In this document: one piece after another, positions 48,765 to 63,200 of the stretch | Position numbering within the stretch: the stretch's first letter is position 1 | Layout of the letters: every line of letters begins with the position of its first letter | The notes under the pieces: generated by a model | Databases searched by the model: none | What the model was told of the DNA's origin: nothing | What the model saw: only the letters and a program-made list of their open reading frames with translations | Origin: Temnothorax longispinosus | Lineage: Eukaryota; Arthropoda; Insecta; Hymenoptera; Formicidae | Direction of reading: 5' to 3' | Assembly: GCF_030848805.1 (NCBI RefSeq) | Contig: NC_092363.1 | Span: forward strand, 3,410,001-3,474,000 | Length of the DNA stretch: 64,000 nt | Position numbers and translations under genes: made by a program

Positions 48765-50518
48765 TATGTCTAAAAATGTAGCTATTACAAGTCTCATGTT
48801 AGATGTTCACGAGTTCCGTTTATCAACGTCAGAAATTACTGGATTATAGAGTGATTATGAGCGTTATTATCGTAGAAATATGGTAAAAAAATGATATGAA
48901 AAAAAAAATTTATTTTTTGGTAACCGTGCATTAGTAAAGTGCATGTTATCCCGTGCAAAATAGCATCAGTGTTGACGTAAGCGGAGTCATTTTTAATCCT
49001 ATAGACGACGTAACAGCAATATCGTGTATCGGATCAATCACTGCCAATAAACGGCGCGATGCAGCGGCGACTGGAAAGCAGCGATCTATGAAATGCATCG
49101 ATTTCATAGCCAAACAGCGTGTCATGCCCGTCTCGTCGTTTATAGCATCCGACGTTCGTAGACGTGACGAAGAAGGTCCGGATGCGAACGGCGGCGGCGG
49201 CGGCGGCGGTGCTGTTCGTAATAACAGAGCGCCGAAAGTCCGGTCTGGCATAGAAATTCTGACCGGTAATTTAAACCAGAGTCGAAGTCGGAGGATTAAT
49301 GGAGATGCGGTAGCACGGCAAGCATGCCTTGGCATACTGATGGAGCAAGAGAGGGTTTCCGTCGCGCGTCGCACAGAGGACACCGGCCCGGTCGAAGGCG
49401 GATGTAACAAAGGGAGGTCGATGAAGCAGCAAAGAGGAAGAAGTTGCGCGGAAAACAGCGTCGTAAAGCTCGACCAAGCTTTTCGCGGACATCTCCTTCG
49501 ACTTCCGTTGAGCAAGCCCCTCCGATGCCACGATCTTCGGCCTCTCGTTTTGCCCGTCGTTCATTAAAGCTCATATCTAAACTCCGTCATGGATATAAAA
49601 GTTCGCCCAGTTATTGCAATAAAGTATGATAAAGAACCAGTCTGGCGACTGTAAAACCGGCACGTGAAGCGTTGTCGTACTGTCGGCGCCGCGACAGCTT
49701 GGCTTGGAAATATTCCCGGATATTCCCGAAACTGAAGTTGCAAGCAGGGAATATGTAGAATCGACACCGTTTTCGAATCGCGCGTAAGATAAGTCGTTAC
49801 CAATATATGGGAACTACGCGTTTCCGGATGGATGCGCACGATCTGCGACAGTAGCGAACGGCTCAGCGGAATCCGTTGCCAACGAACGAAAACGATACCG
49901 GAAATAGAAGATTGTGCATGATGGATAATTACAGACAGATAATAATTTTGGTCGTAAAGTTGAGGACATATTAAAAGGAAAAAATTAATATTAAAAAGTC
50001 AGACAAGCGTCGAATTAAATTTTACAGCGTGACATTTAATGTTGGCGTTTATATCAAATTTTTCATAAATATATTTGATCAGAATTAGTGTCTATTACAC
50101 TAAAAATTGGTTACTCATTCGTCAGTGTGTGTTTCTCGAAATTGTTCGCTTTTTAAACTTATTTTCAATCTCGTCTTGTCGGACCCGCGAGAAATCCACG
50201 AGTTGCAGGCGAGTATTAAGCTCAAGCTTTATTGCAATAGCAGTTGGAAGCGGTATTATCCTTGACAACTTCACCGCTTTGAGAGGAGATAGCGAGAAAT
50301 GAAGGCCGATGGAAAGGCCACGAGTGGAACTTGCACCGACGGCGATTGTGGAAGCTTTCCTTTTCTGAAGCCATATGAAATGGCTTTGATATTTGTGATA
50401 TCACGGATTCTCAATGAGGCGTACGATTTTATTCGATTAAATAATATTTTCCACTATATAAATTAAAGATATTTTTTTTTACTTTTTTCTAACAGTAATT
50501 TTTTTTGTAGTTTTGATA
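48765..50518. other. GC-rich island between the paired elements; no gene supported
   Basis: About 48.95-49.9 kb is GC-rich with a (CGG)n run at 49189-49210, and carries overlapping frames of 204 codons (plus) and 189 codons (minus). Neither resembles a known family. Long frames on both strands are expected in GC-rich DNA. It might be a CpG-rich regulatory or first-exon region, but nothing proves it. Confidence 0.4.
49189..49210. repeat. (CGG)n trinucleotide repeat
   Basis: About seven uninterrupted CGG/GGC units inside the GC-rich island. Confidence 0.95.
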
Positions 50519-51422
50519 AGGTAGGGTGCCCAAATTTCGGCCCCTTAGTCACTTTTTCATACCTCAAAACCGTATTAAATGATGTAAGAGCTCAAAAATT
50601 TGACATTACCTTCGTTAAATATCCCTTTATACTTATAGAAACCAAGACAAATCTCCTGTATAATCAATTGTTAGTACCCAAAAAATTAGTATCTACTTTT
50701 GGCGAAACCAAAAAAAGTGTTCCCACCAAAAAAATTTCGTCCTCTACTAAATTCCGAAAAAAATGAGGTAATTACGACTTGTTTTTTTAATTTTCAACTT
50801 TATTCATATTATTTACTAAAAGTCATTACAAAAGTGTATACTATTATAGAAAATTAAAAACGTGAATTTAGCAAAACTCAGAAAAAATATAACTTTACTT
50901 GGAAAAAAAAAGAAAAAATTAATAACCTTATCAATTATTAATAACCTTATTATTATTTTGTAAGATGAGCATTTAACCTTCCAAGCAAGTATCACAAATA
51001 AATTTCACTCATCCAAGAAACAAATTTAGAAACATAAAGGAGGACAAAATTAGGAAAAACCCTCGAACTAACGTCGCGGCTCTACCTTCTCAACAAGTTA
51101 AACCTAACGGCACACAACTCACACACATCTTTTTATTGATAACGTACCTAAGCCAATAACATGCAAAGAATATAAAAACAACGCTTACATTAGGCGTATA
51201 GGACTATTAATAATGACATTGCAAGAACTCACGTTACCAAGAAAACGAAAAATCTTTGTAAAACCAGTACAGAAGCTTCCTGAATCACAACTTTCACAAG
51301 TGGCTCTGTTTGCCTTCCTCTATACTACACACGTGCTGGCGCCGATGGCACTTTTAGCGACAGGACTGAGAAATTGAAGGGGACGAAATTAAGCGCGGCG
51401 ACGAATTTTGAGCCCCCTATCT
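50519..51422. mobile_element. ~904 bp non-autonomous DNA element, copy B
   Basis: Same family and orientation as 47860-48764. The left end is AGGTAGGGTGCCCAAATTTC and the right end, read inward, is AGATAGGGGGCTCAAAATTC; TA at 50517-50518 and 51423-51424. It differs from copy A by several deletions in the middle and a ~15 bp insertion near the right end. Confidence 0.85.
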
Positions 51423-51424
51423 TA

Positions 51425-54400
51425 ATTAATCATTGGCGAGATAAATTTATTAAAACCAGCTGCAAACTCCGGTTCCAATTAAAATGCCCCCGAGAACGTC
51501 AGTTGTCTCATCCGATTCTTCGAGCATCAATTAATCGCAAGTTTGTATAATTCAACGGAAGCAAAAACGACAGCAATCTCCGTATCTATAGTAAAACTAC
51601 AAATCTTACGGTTCTTAAGTCGATCGCAACAGGCTCTGTCCGAGATAAACTCGACAAGGAATGGAACAAAATGGGAATCCCATACAAGGCTTGCGAGTCT
51701 TTCGAAAACGCTCATGGAAATTGCGCCGTCCGGGACACTCCGGGACCGTCGATATCTCGGAATGCCGCCTGCCTCTTCGAATTCATTTGTCGGTTAAAAG
51801 CGCGCGAGAAATCCTCGCAGAGCACGTCTTTAGATTGGAAAGCCATTCGATAGTACGCTAGCAACGATAATTCGACTTTTCCGTTAGCCTCGTGTGTTCG
51901 CCGGTATACTTTCCGATTCGATGCGCTTCGCCGTGAAGTGGAAAAAGCATTCACGTACGAACGCACACGTTTTCGTTCGCTTGTTGTGTGCAATACCCGA
52001 ACAACCATATTAGACGAAAGTATCGAAGTACCGTTATGAGAAGGAACGAGAGGTAAGAGCGTGTGGTCGATAGCAGCGATGAAATCTCCTACTCGCAGCT
52101 CGCAGGTAATACACATACACCTCTTTTTTACCGAGGAACATTAGTGATTGCGATCTCTCCGGCCGTTTAAATAAGCGACTCCCGCATGAGGTGGATGTGA
52201 CTTTACGACGCAACGAGACGGCCAATCTAAGATACGGAATTGGCATTTGTAGACGGTGCCAAGTGTGCTGTAGAAGGAGCGCGTAAACAAGCGCGAGAAA
52301 TACGACGAAACGGATTAAGAGACGCACGCTACGGGCGAGAGATTAGATTGATAGTAATGGAGGGAGGCGGAAAGAGAACCTGAACGGAAAGGCAGAAGAG
52401 CGACGGAAACGAAAAGAGAAAGAGTGCGGTATATCTTTGTCGGAAATAAAGCGCGAAAGTCGCTAACGCATCAATTACGACGACCACTCAGGAAAGTAGA
52501 ACTGTTTTACAACGGATTTATATATTATCAACAAATTATTAACAGTTATTCGTTTCTTTTCTTCCTTAGCAACCTAAAAAATTATTTATTTAAATCAACT
52601 TGAATCAACGAACACGCTTTATCTTACGATATCGCTCAAGAAAAAAAGAGAGCCTATCTAAAATAGCATGTAAAATAGCATGCAGTGTTTCTAATTGTTT
52701 AATGAACGTTGCCGCAGAGCTCGTTGTTTTCATTAATTAACTGTGGAACGAACGACGCAGAGATTTCTTTTTATCGCATCCATCTCCTTACTTGGGGAGC
52801 TGTTTATAACATGCTTAACGGCAATGAATTTTCTTTCTTAAACCCACGGGCGTTTTCACGGCGTGGCGAATGCTTAAAAGCCGCGCGTTATTTCCTTGCG
52901 GCTCGCAAATTTTTACATAGCGATTACCTCAAACCGCTGCCTGCGCGATGAAGTGTAAGTGGCCTTCAAACGAGCGCTTGTAACAAATGCGTCGAATAAC
53001 TTCACTTTACTGTGCCTCTTCAGCGCAATCAGCTCGAATATTTTATATAAATTGCTACGCATGTTTTTTACATCATGGTATGTTGAACAGCATATTCAAA
53101 CTAAAAATATGTCTATCTCATACACCCGTCTCATATACGCACATGCACATGCATACGCACACGCATAATGCCTTTATATTCATCCCTTCAGACTAATTAT
53201 TTTTAAATATGGAAAAAGTTTAATATAATATCAATGATTGCTTTGTTCACGCATATATTTGTACATGCCGATCATATTTCCAATCATGGTATCGCACAAC
53301 TGGTGTTTTGAAGAGATTTTACCCAGTACCTACCGCGACCAAGCAAAATAATCGTCGCACATGAGGCGGCAGCGGCTGATGGGTTCGACCTGATGGATTT
53401 GGTGAGCCGACAGATAGCTGCGGTAATGGTGTCGTACATCGACGTATCGTGGGGAATGACCGTTCAATTGGCAATTGATTGCCTTCGTTTGCTATTTACA
53501 CCGGTATGATTACGGAAATCGTATAAGATTAAATCTCTGGTCTCTGGGCAGCGATTATGAGCGGTTAACCCGAGCACCGACTTCGAACTTTCATAACATC
53601 AATAATTATGTACTATGTTAGAAGAATGTTTCTCAAGATTTTTAATTAATAAAAGATTTTTGAATTAATTAAAAAAATATTTAGACTATTCTTACTCAAA
53701 TAATTAAGTCGCTAATACAAAATTTACATACTGCAAAATTGTCTTTTTTTTCTCGTCTTTTTCGTAAAGGTGGATTATAATAGAGGTTTATTTTTAATAT
53801 TGCATCGAATACTATTTTACAAAAATTTTATGTACTGTATTCTGGGATACACGTGGTCAAGATCGGGAAACACATCGAGAATGATGTCATAAAGTATAAA
53901 CATTTCCTATCCACGTAGTGTCGAAATGCATTCCAACGCAGCTGGATTCGCGCGTTTCCGCACGATAAGCATCTGCTTTGCTCACCAAAGAGGAAATTGG
54001 CAACATCTGCGCACTCGTTACTTTCACGATCCAATTTATATATTTCAACTTTATCAGCGACTTTGTAGCCACGCAATTCTAATTAAATTTACGAAAACTG
54101 TAATGAAAGGGGAAATTATACTCTATTATTTTCACCTTCAGAGATTATGTACAAATCAATAAAATTGTTCAATAGTTTAACGTCTTGCTTTTACTAAAAA
54201 TATCTATAAATACCCCCGATATTATTTCTGAGATTCTTTGATTCCTCAATCGCAAACGTCATTGAAATGTTAGTAAAAAATATCAATTTTAATGTGCTAT
54301 GGTTGTCAAATTGACGTGGAATGATCCTAGCATTTCTTTCTTTTATGTACTATTCTTTTTCGATTCGATCAATCGAAATAGATAGAAAAATGTTGGGTAC

Positions 54401-57400
54401 GTGGAAACGGCGTTTATCTGTTTCTGTGCGCGTTGAACTAAAAAGAACGGCCGCGATCATCAATCAAGCTTTGATTTCGCATCAAAATTCGGTGATACAA
54501 CAGACATCGCGCGTGTACGCCTATGTGTGTGTGCGAAGTTATTGTCTCACGTGTGGTATCTTCCTAGTTGACGAAAGCACCGCAAAGTAAACGTCGCGCG
54601 TGAACGCAATCAACGTTAACTCCATACGTAAGCCACGCTAATGTAAGTCTAAGCGGACAACCCTTACCCTTCGCAAATTCTCGAAAGGAATTACTTCCGA
54701 CTACTGTGGTCGGCGCTTGCAGGCGCAGTTAGTTTAGACGGTACATTAACGACCGCGACATTGATTGCATCCGTTCTTCGTATCTACTTGCGCTGTTGGC
54801 ATTAATTCAATGACGACCGCAGCAAAATCGAGTACGCTGTGTAGTACTTGCTCGTTCGCGTTCGTTGAACCTACCGCGCCATAAAATTCAGCAAACACGT
54901 TTGTGTTTGCTCATCGTACCTCGAAAATAAACACGCACATAAACTCCGATAATATTCTTTGATTTGTTTTGTAAAATATATTGCATAATTAATAATTATT
55001 GCAAATTAATGCGGCTCTGCTAGAGAATGATTTGCTTTCGGTGTTTAATGTTTATGATATGAGACCAATAATAACATTTACTATTTGTGCAGGAAAAAAA
55101 TAAATTTATGTGCTTACGAGGGTAATTTCCAAAAATAACACGTGTATATATACATATATCTTTGCGCGTCAACGCAAAACCAAGGCAATTAATAATTTTC
55201 GACGTAACATTTAGCAGCGTACACACATCGTATATTCATATATAAAATATATCATGAAAAATAATGAATATTTTTTATTTATTCAGTAAGAACGTAAAAT
55301 ACGCAGCAGGAGTCGATGAATGTGCAAATATGAAGTGTATGCGTATCCATAATATAGCTCGGCTAATGAAAATTCATCGCTAAATGGCCGCTTTTATTTG
55401 CACGCATTATTTTTGTCGGCATAACGCGTTAAGTAATTAATCATTTGGCTACGCGGCTACAAACTGACACCCTACACACGAATATAGATCTAAAATGAAA
55501 CAGCATCAGCGTTAGACACGCTAACTGCAAATAATATTTGACAGTCAATACATCCGGAGTATTTGCTTACGGTCATGTAAATTGCTATCGGGTGGAACCC
55601 GCCCAATGTGCGGGTAACCGTTTAAATGCCTTCGCAAATGACGTAGTAGACGTTCATTACGTATTTACGTGTACGCAAACGCCGGGTATATTTCAGCGTG
55701 CAAGCCACGCGGAAACACGATTTTTCTGTTTAGGCCAAAATTCTCGAGTAAACTATCGGTTACCGTTAAACCGCTATAATAAACACAGTAAAATATTAAG
55801 CAGCTCCCGACTAACATACATACCCCATGCTAATATATTATTTGCAGCGTAATTGAGTAAATCGTTGTTTCGACCGCACAAACATTATAGAAAAATGTTT
55901 TGTGACTCGATTCTATTTATCAGTCGTCGAGGAAATTGTCATGCGTGCTGAATCATCCGTGCAATTTGCCGAATAATGTGTTTACGATGAGGGAGAAATG
56001 TACCTCGTTTGTCACGCGAAAATACATTGACTCGCGTATTAACGTCGTTGATACTAGAACAATTAAATTTATAATTTTACTGAACAAGCTGTTTTCACAA
56101 ACCGCCACAAATTTATTGCAGACATAACTGTATGTGAACGAATTTAATTAATATTGATATTAATTTGTGAGCAAAAAATTGATATTTACTGTCTATGTGC
56201 ATTAGTAAACTATATGTAATATAATGCACGCGATCCATAAAGGCTGTTGAACTCTACATAGATAAAGTAACAAAACACAACGCAAAGTCTGTTATCCTAT
56301 AAAACTGTCTTTATTCCTTATCATGTTTTTATTGTCCTACAAAATGATCAAAGTGTCTCAAGACTCTTGGAATTTCTATTAAAAGACTTCGAGACTTGTA
56401 GTTTGTCATAATATCGCATTTCATAGAAATATTACGATTTTCAAACATTGACGATTATAAAATTTTATCATTTGTCAAGTCCATTTAATGAGATGGAAAC
56501 GATAAATTTCGATGACATAATTGCATCGTCCAAACAATATTAAATCAAATCAACAATAATAAAAGACACTTTTTCAAACATTTGAGCGAAACTTTATTAA
56601 TATTTACTTAAATGGATATAATCGATTTTATATTTTTCGATAAATTCCACATAAATGAGATCGGGTTATTCAATATTTTCAAATGGTAAACTTATGCAAG
56701 CGTTCTGTGTAAAAAAAATATTCAAATTAAAACATTTCGACCGTATTATGTGACTCCATTGAACTACGTTATATCACATAATATTCACCTGTTTCATATA
56801 ATATGCAGTTACGTGTCAAATGTGCAATCAATTAAAACTGACACGACGGTCAGAGAATACGAAAATTAACATGTTAAATACTAAAAAAAAAAAACAAGCA
56901 CACTGTTCGGCAGATAATTAAAACAAATTGTAAGATCGTATCGATTACATTCCAGTTGCGAGAATAGTCTATCAGTTCGTAGTACTTATTTCTTATCTCT
57001 TTAGTAACATATAAATCGGTTTTATTACATTTATAAACCGATATTTAGTTATAAATCTCGTATTAAAAAGCATATCAGTTAAAAATATTCAAAATAAATG
57101 CAAAATAAATTTTATATCTTAAGACATATAGATACTTTTAAGGCATTGCACAATTATTGTACAACCATCATATTATATACAACGCGACAATTATTGTGCA
57201 CCTTTGTTTTAATTGGTATAAAGTTATTAATAACTATAAATAGGCTACAAAAAAATACTAAAAAATGGGGTTTACACCCAACTTTAAGACCGAATAGTTC
57301 TAAATAGAATCTGAAGCATTTTGCTGAAATACGATGCTAAACGGTATACTGACGGTAACAACGTCATTCGCTTCTCAGAGTAGAGACTTACTTCTTGAAT

Positions 57401-58241
57401 TAATTGACAAATTTTGCGCCAAACAAAATTAATAAACAACTGCACGCCTATATATCGTTCCACGAAATCGTGATTCTCAAAAAGACTACTACCTTTTGTG
57501 AATCGTGGAAAGAAGTGTGATGGCGCGAAAAAGAGTATTCAATCCAAACTCGGCGCTGGCGCTGATTGCATTAGCAATTAATGTTCAAAAATTATTCAGG
57601 ACAAAACACGTCCGAACATGTTCACGGTCTCGACGAGACTTGCCCCCAGTAGCCGTGTCAAATTAAAATAGAAATAAATAGTAATAAATGATTTTGTAAA
57701 TGGATATCCGTCTGTGTCGAACACTAGTGCACGGGCACTGCGTTTCAAGCATGCTCGGCGCCGGGGCTCGACTCGCAGCGGTGGCGGAAATCGCGTCCGC
57801 TTCTTCCACGTTGCAAGGCCGGCCAACTTCGACTCCCCGGCTAAAATGATCGCATGCTTTAATGGGCTTGGAACCTTTAAGGGGGATCGCTCAGGGTTAA
57901 AAAAGATAACATGCAATTTATTCACGCTCATGTACAAAATAATGTCGGCCACGCAGAAATTATAGATAATGATAGTACGGGTACAAAAATCGGGGTACAA
58001 AAACTTTTGATGATAATTTTTTTTTTTTCAAAATTCTAAGGTTTTGCAATTTTTTACTTAGGAATTCTAGAAATTTTTGAAAGAATTCAAATGAGCTACT
58101 TAGAATTATTCTGGCTTGAAATCACTTTCAATTTTTTTGTTTTTTGAAAAATCATAAATTTCTTTCTTTTCTCATGAACTCTAATACTCGTCAAAATGCT
58201 TCAGATGAGCTGTTCAGAACTATTCGGTCTTAAAGTTGAAT
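51425..58241. other. No gene supported; one exon-like segment
   Basis: GC-rich island at 51.5-52.5 kb, then AT-rich DNA. At 53327-53401 on the plus strand there is a 75 bp open segment bounded by a TTTTACCCAG acceptor and a GTGAGC donor, the best exon-like signal here, without recognisable homology. No RNA genes recognised. Confidence 0.4.
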
Positions 58242-58400
58242 GTGAAGTTAGCACCCCTGCATTTTTTAATCGCCTTTTTCATAGTGTTAATTACCGGAAC
58301 TTTTTTTATGTTAAACATAAAAATACTCCTATACTCTTCGAAAAAAAGCTGGAACTCTAATCAGAATTATCGAATTTTAAAGTAGGGGTGCCAACTTCAC
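58242..58400. mobile_element. MITE-like 159 bp element with GTGAAGTT ends
   Basis: Ends read GTGAAGTTAGCACCCCT (left) and, inward from the right, GTGAAGTTGGCACCCCTAC, followed by further matching T-rich sequence ending in TCG. The match makes a ~30 bp terminal inverted repeat. Target duplication not evident. Confidence 0.65.
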
Positions 58401-60059
58401 GCACCCGCAAACACCATACGGTACCACATGTCGTTAGTTTGACTTTCCACAAAATATAAACGAACTACGTAACCATATACCGGATATTGTATACAATTCA
58501 AACCATTTTCGATAAATAAACCGTTACAGCACATTTTACGTTTTGTTTTATAAATTTATTAGCGTTATCTAAAATAACGATTAATTTTATTTAATTGAAA
58601 AATTATTTTGGAATAGGAATATTGTCGCGTGAATCCTAATTGATGAGATATTTAATTTACTTCAATTATTATTTATGTAAATTAATATATTATTTTTACT
58701 TCTAGATTTTGTATTACTATACCACGAGAAACAAAACTCAAACTGTAGAAGACGAACTTCGTCTGAATTTCTCAATTAAATCATAATAGCAAACATAACA
58801 TAATATACATGCACGCACATATCGTATAAAAATATCAAATTAATTCTAAAAATCTAATTATTAAACCGTATAGTCTCAAGATTGATTTCAGTTATAAGTT
58901 CTTTAGCAATTTTAGATACGGGCCATAGATACGGGATTTTTTATTATAATATTATCTCTAAACAAAGGACGAATATATGCGCATATGCAACAACATCCTT
59001 CATTTAACTAAATCGTATTGTGAATTTAGTGTTTGAGTAATTAGCCGATTAATCGATGCCATCTGCTCCCCCGTATAGATTCGAGGGTGGCGGTGCGGTA
59101 TTAACGACGCGTGAATCCCCATTTATCCGAGGCTTGAGCCATAATACCCCTCATCTCTCACGATCTTGGTCTTAGGGGAGCCCATAGGTTCTCCCATCGC
59201 TTTAACAAAGACGAAATCGGAGAAGACCTCAGAATCTCAGAAATGTCGATCTAGTGAGTATTTTCAACGAACGAGCGCTAATCAGCAATCGCACTTAGAG
59301 CGACATTATCATTTCAATGAGCTGTTTTACCGATGTTTTTCAAATTATAAAATCGCAAGATATATAAAGGTATCATTTATCTGATAAATTTGTGAATTTT
59401 GTGACAAGTATATAAAAAGACATTTTTATGCGTAACACGCGCATTTTCTAGCTTTTATGATCTTTCTGGAATAATTTCATACATTACGGATGTCTTGTGG
59501 TTTCAACGACGAGTCTTACGGATGATATAGGTACTATATATATTTTTTATTTTTACTTTTGCTAAGTACTTCCATTAAATTATGTTAGATTGAATCTTTA
59601 TATTTTTCGTTATGTCTCTTTATAGTTTACCAATAAATTTGACAAATATAGGACAAATTTATGGATCATAAAATCACAAATGCGGTTAGCTAAATATAAG
59701 ATTTCGTATAGAATTATACCGTAAATGTAAATCTGATAAAATCTATTTTCATTTTATTACTTGATTGAAATAAAATGAAATGAAATGGAAGTAAAACAAG
59801 ATATTACGAGAATAACTTCTTGTAATGCTTTTTCATCCAATAACATCTCTTTTATAATGAAATAAATCTAGACTGAAATCAAATTGGAATACTTGTAACA
59901 TGATGACTCTTCATCCATTAAAATCACATAAAAATGTAACTACAAAAATGTCGGATATACAATTATAGAAAGAACATTTTAAAAGTAAAACTATACTAAT
60001 ATAATGATGTAAGTTTTCTTCGTCAATACTGCGAGAGTTTTCATCTGTTATTCACAGAA
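58401..60059. other. No gene supported
   Basis: AT-rich, with a short GC-richer block at 59.04-59.25 kb. No recognisable coding or RNA feature. Confidence 0.5.
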
Positions 60060-60061
60060 TA

Positions 60062-60213
60062 AAGCGGGGAGCACACACTTCTGCACAACGCATAATGTGT
60101 AAGCATAAGAAAATTGATTGGTCCATACACATGCGTGCATAAGGAAATAGACCAATCAGTTATCTTATGCTTACGTATTATGCGTTGTGCAGAAGTGTGT
60201 GCGCTCCCCGCTT
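60062..60213. mobile_element. Palindromic MITE with AAGCGGGGAGC ends
   Basis: A 152 bp palindrome: the left AAGCGGGGAGCACACACTTC is mirrored at the right end with one extra base pair step; the arms continue through TGCACAACGCATAA. TA flanks at 60060-60061 and 60214-60215. The interior contains TAAGGAAATAGACCAATCA, nearly identical to a segment inside the MITE at 5261-5427 although the ends differ. Confidence 0.88.
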
Positions 60214-60215
60214 TA

Positions 60216-63200
60216 AATTTATTAAATATGAAGAGGAAAGAATTGCATTGCATGCACACCGAAACAGGATTTGCATAAGAATTGTTTGGAAACGTGTTTG
60301 TCAAGTGGATCAACAATTGGCAGATCATCGATTAAAAGTAAAGAAGTCTGTGTGGGTTAAACCAGTAGAAGTGTCACTTGACTCGATAATGCAATTGTTA
60401 AGTAAATTGTCGCTTCCCTGAACAATTCTTTATAGAACGACATCCACCGACAGTCTATTAATTAACGAAATATTTAAAAAGCACACAAAAAATGTATCAC
60501 TTAACCCGAAGAGCGACTGGAGCGAGAAAATTACAAAGCCATACGAAAATTTCATTGCCATAAACCTTTAAGTTAATCGCTCATTGCTGCAGCTGCAAAA
60601 TCTTTTGAACATAATATTCATCAACCCCCTCGCGATCTTAATGCATTGACATTTATATAAATAATTCATTAAAAAGAGATAATCATACGAAACAAAATAA
60701 AATTGTTTGAAGTATAAAAAAAAAGGAAAAGCTTTTGTGACGCCAACAATTAAAATTATTTGCACATTCCACTATCAATGCGGGCAAGCAACCGAATGTG
60801 CAAAACCACATACGCTTACATGTAAAAAAATTAGAAAGAAGCAATATGCGGGAGAAATGCAAATATCCATTTAATCTATTCAAAGCTGCTGTTTCGCGTT
60901 TGACAAAAACTCCTGTGTAGCCATTTAACAAAGACTTTTTTTGTCTCTGTACCGTTCATTGGCTGTTTTATTCATATATCGTAGCATCTCTTTTAGAAGC
61001 TATTCTGTACGGATTATATTATCAAATGGATGTGTGCACGTTGCGTCGCATCTATCGTGTACCTGTCGAGTTAGAGATGGAGCGATAAAAGAACAAAGGA
61101 GGCAGAAAATAAAATGGCCTCCGCTTAACGAAGGCAGGGTGTGCCGTGATTGATTCACCTTGTGATTGATAGAGAAATCTGGAAGCCCGGGGACAGAAGC
61201 GTCCGTGTCCCATGGCTATTGCTATAACGTATGGTAGACTGATAGTGATGGATCATAGTGGCAAAAGTTCTTGTTAAAGTGTCTATTCGACCAGGTAATA
61301 GATGCTGTGCAACACGAGGTATATTGAAATTGGTTTGCATCAGTTGTTAACGGCTTTTTCAGAGATTCGATGACACAGAATTATAACAGAGCCTTGGCGA
61401 TCGATTTTTAGGAATGATATTTTTAAGATAAAACTTACTTGATAATGTAATTTTGTAGGTAATTCGTTGCCAAAGATAATAGATAAATATTTTAGTTTTA
61501 CAGCTATCACGCTTGATACAAGTTTCGCGTTAATTCGTGACTCTTAAATTTCGAAAGAACCTGCATGAACCGTCGTCATATGCAGGAATCCGTTTTTCAT
61601 CCAAAACACGTTCTCATATATGTCGAAGCGTTATGTGAGCCCGTATTTCGTCCCAATAAAATCGTCATGGCTGATGACAGCACCATGAGAGAAATAGAGT
61701 GACGGGAGAAGGGTTGAGAAGGGGGAAGTGCGACAAGGCTATAGGTATTATAATCCGCGGCTCTCGTTCCGAAATAAAATATTCCATCGATCAACGTCAG
61801 TCAGGCTACAGCGATCGCCAATTTATTCCAGCCCGAGTCATGCAAATGATCGAAATTCTCGATAATCAATCAGGTACAGCCCGCCAACTATTAAAAACCC
61901 GTCATCTAGCGCACCGCATCTATTGCGTGATCGAGCCAGCGCGCCGTCCACGGTCGTAATCACGCGACTGTATTACGTTTTATTTTACTCTAATCTAAAC
62001 GTCATTGCGCGAAGAAAAGAGAAAAAAGTTCTTCCGCGACTAATTGCGCTGCCTCGCTACGGTCGATCCCTGATTTCCTACAATGCGATAAGAATGTGGT
62101 AGCGTGAGATTTATTAGAAAAACAGTTTAATAATTTTGTATTTCATATTTTAAATTTATCTCGTAGATACCTAAAATATTTCGCGGAAAAAAATATAAAC
62201 AAAATAAACGAAAACGAGAAAAAGAAATGTTTCAAGCTTTGTTAAAATAATAAGTGTAAAGCAATATTTAATCTGAAAAGTATTCACGCTGCGTGAATAC
62301 TTTAAGCTACCTGTTACAATTATTCGATTCTCGATAAACATGCTCATCTAGAAAGGTTTTAAGAGAAAAATTTCGATTTAGTAGGAGCGCAATTGTGGAC
62401 TATGAATAATGTATGCATTGATCTAGATTCTTGGACAATGCGAAATAGACTTCCTAGAATTGTATGTACGATTGTAATGGAACATTGACTATCTGATTAC
62501 TATGTTGATGGTTTGCAATATGGGACGATTTGCCATAAATCGTTTCCGAGAAAGTCACGTGCAAAAAAAGTGACATACCATTTATAAAGAGTCTGAATCA
62601 TTTAGGTGCAAATCAGAAGCATCTGACTGGGAACAAATGTATGCAATTTGCCAACTGTAACACATTGTCAACTATAATTTTCAATGTTGTTTATCTTAAT
62701 GCAAAAGTCTAATGCTTGGGATAATGCAAATACATTTTTTATACTAAAAGAATTAGTAATATTTTTTTTATTTTTAATGAAAAGACATTATGGAATAATA
62801 TTGATTATTTAAGTATTGATAACGTGATAGTTGATAAAACATATTTACACCATCTTTTGATATAGAACATTTCTAAACACGTTATAATCATGAAATGATG
62901 ATTCTAAGTTGAGATCCAAGTAATTTATAGAGCATTAACAATTATATTGCTATACAGTATAATGCTGGAAATGTCGAAACGTAAAAAAGGACGATTTTGT
63001 AAGTCTTTCCGGCTGCTTGGTGTTAAAGACGTGCACGAACTTGGGACGCAGTGTTACATACCTAAGTAGCTTGTGCAGAGGCACTTCAGTAAAACATCTT
63101 GTTCGCACTAAGAGGCTGTTTAGTATGCGAGGAGAGCTTCGAACAGATTAACTTAGCTATCACAGGGCATTGCAAGGGTCTACCAGATTGACGTTGACAT

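Noticed and set aside
48946..49567. Overlapping 204-codon (plus) and 189-codon (minus) open frames
   Set aside because: Both lie in a GC-rich island with a CGG repeat, where stop codons are rare in all frames. Neither has a recognisable domain, signal peptide or splice pattern.
60167..60421. 84-codon plus-strand frame after the MITE
   Set aside because: Starts inside the MITE arm and has no recognisable motif or splice context.
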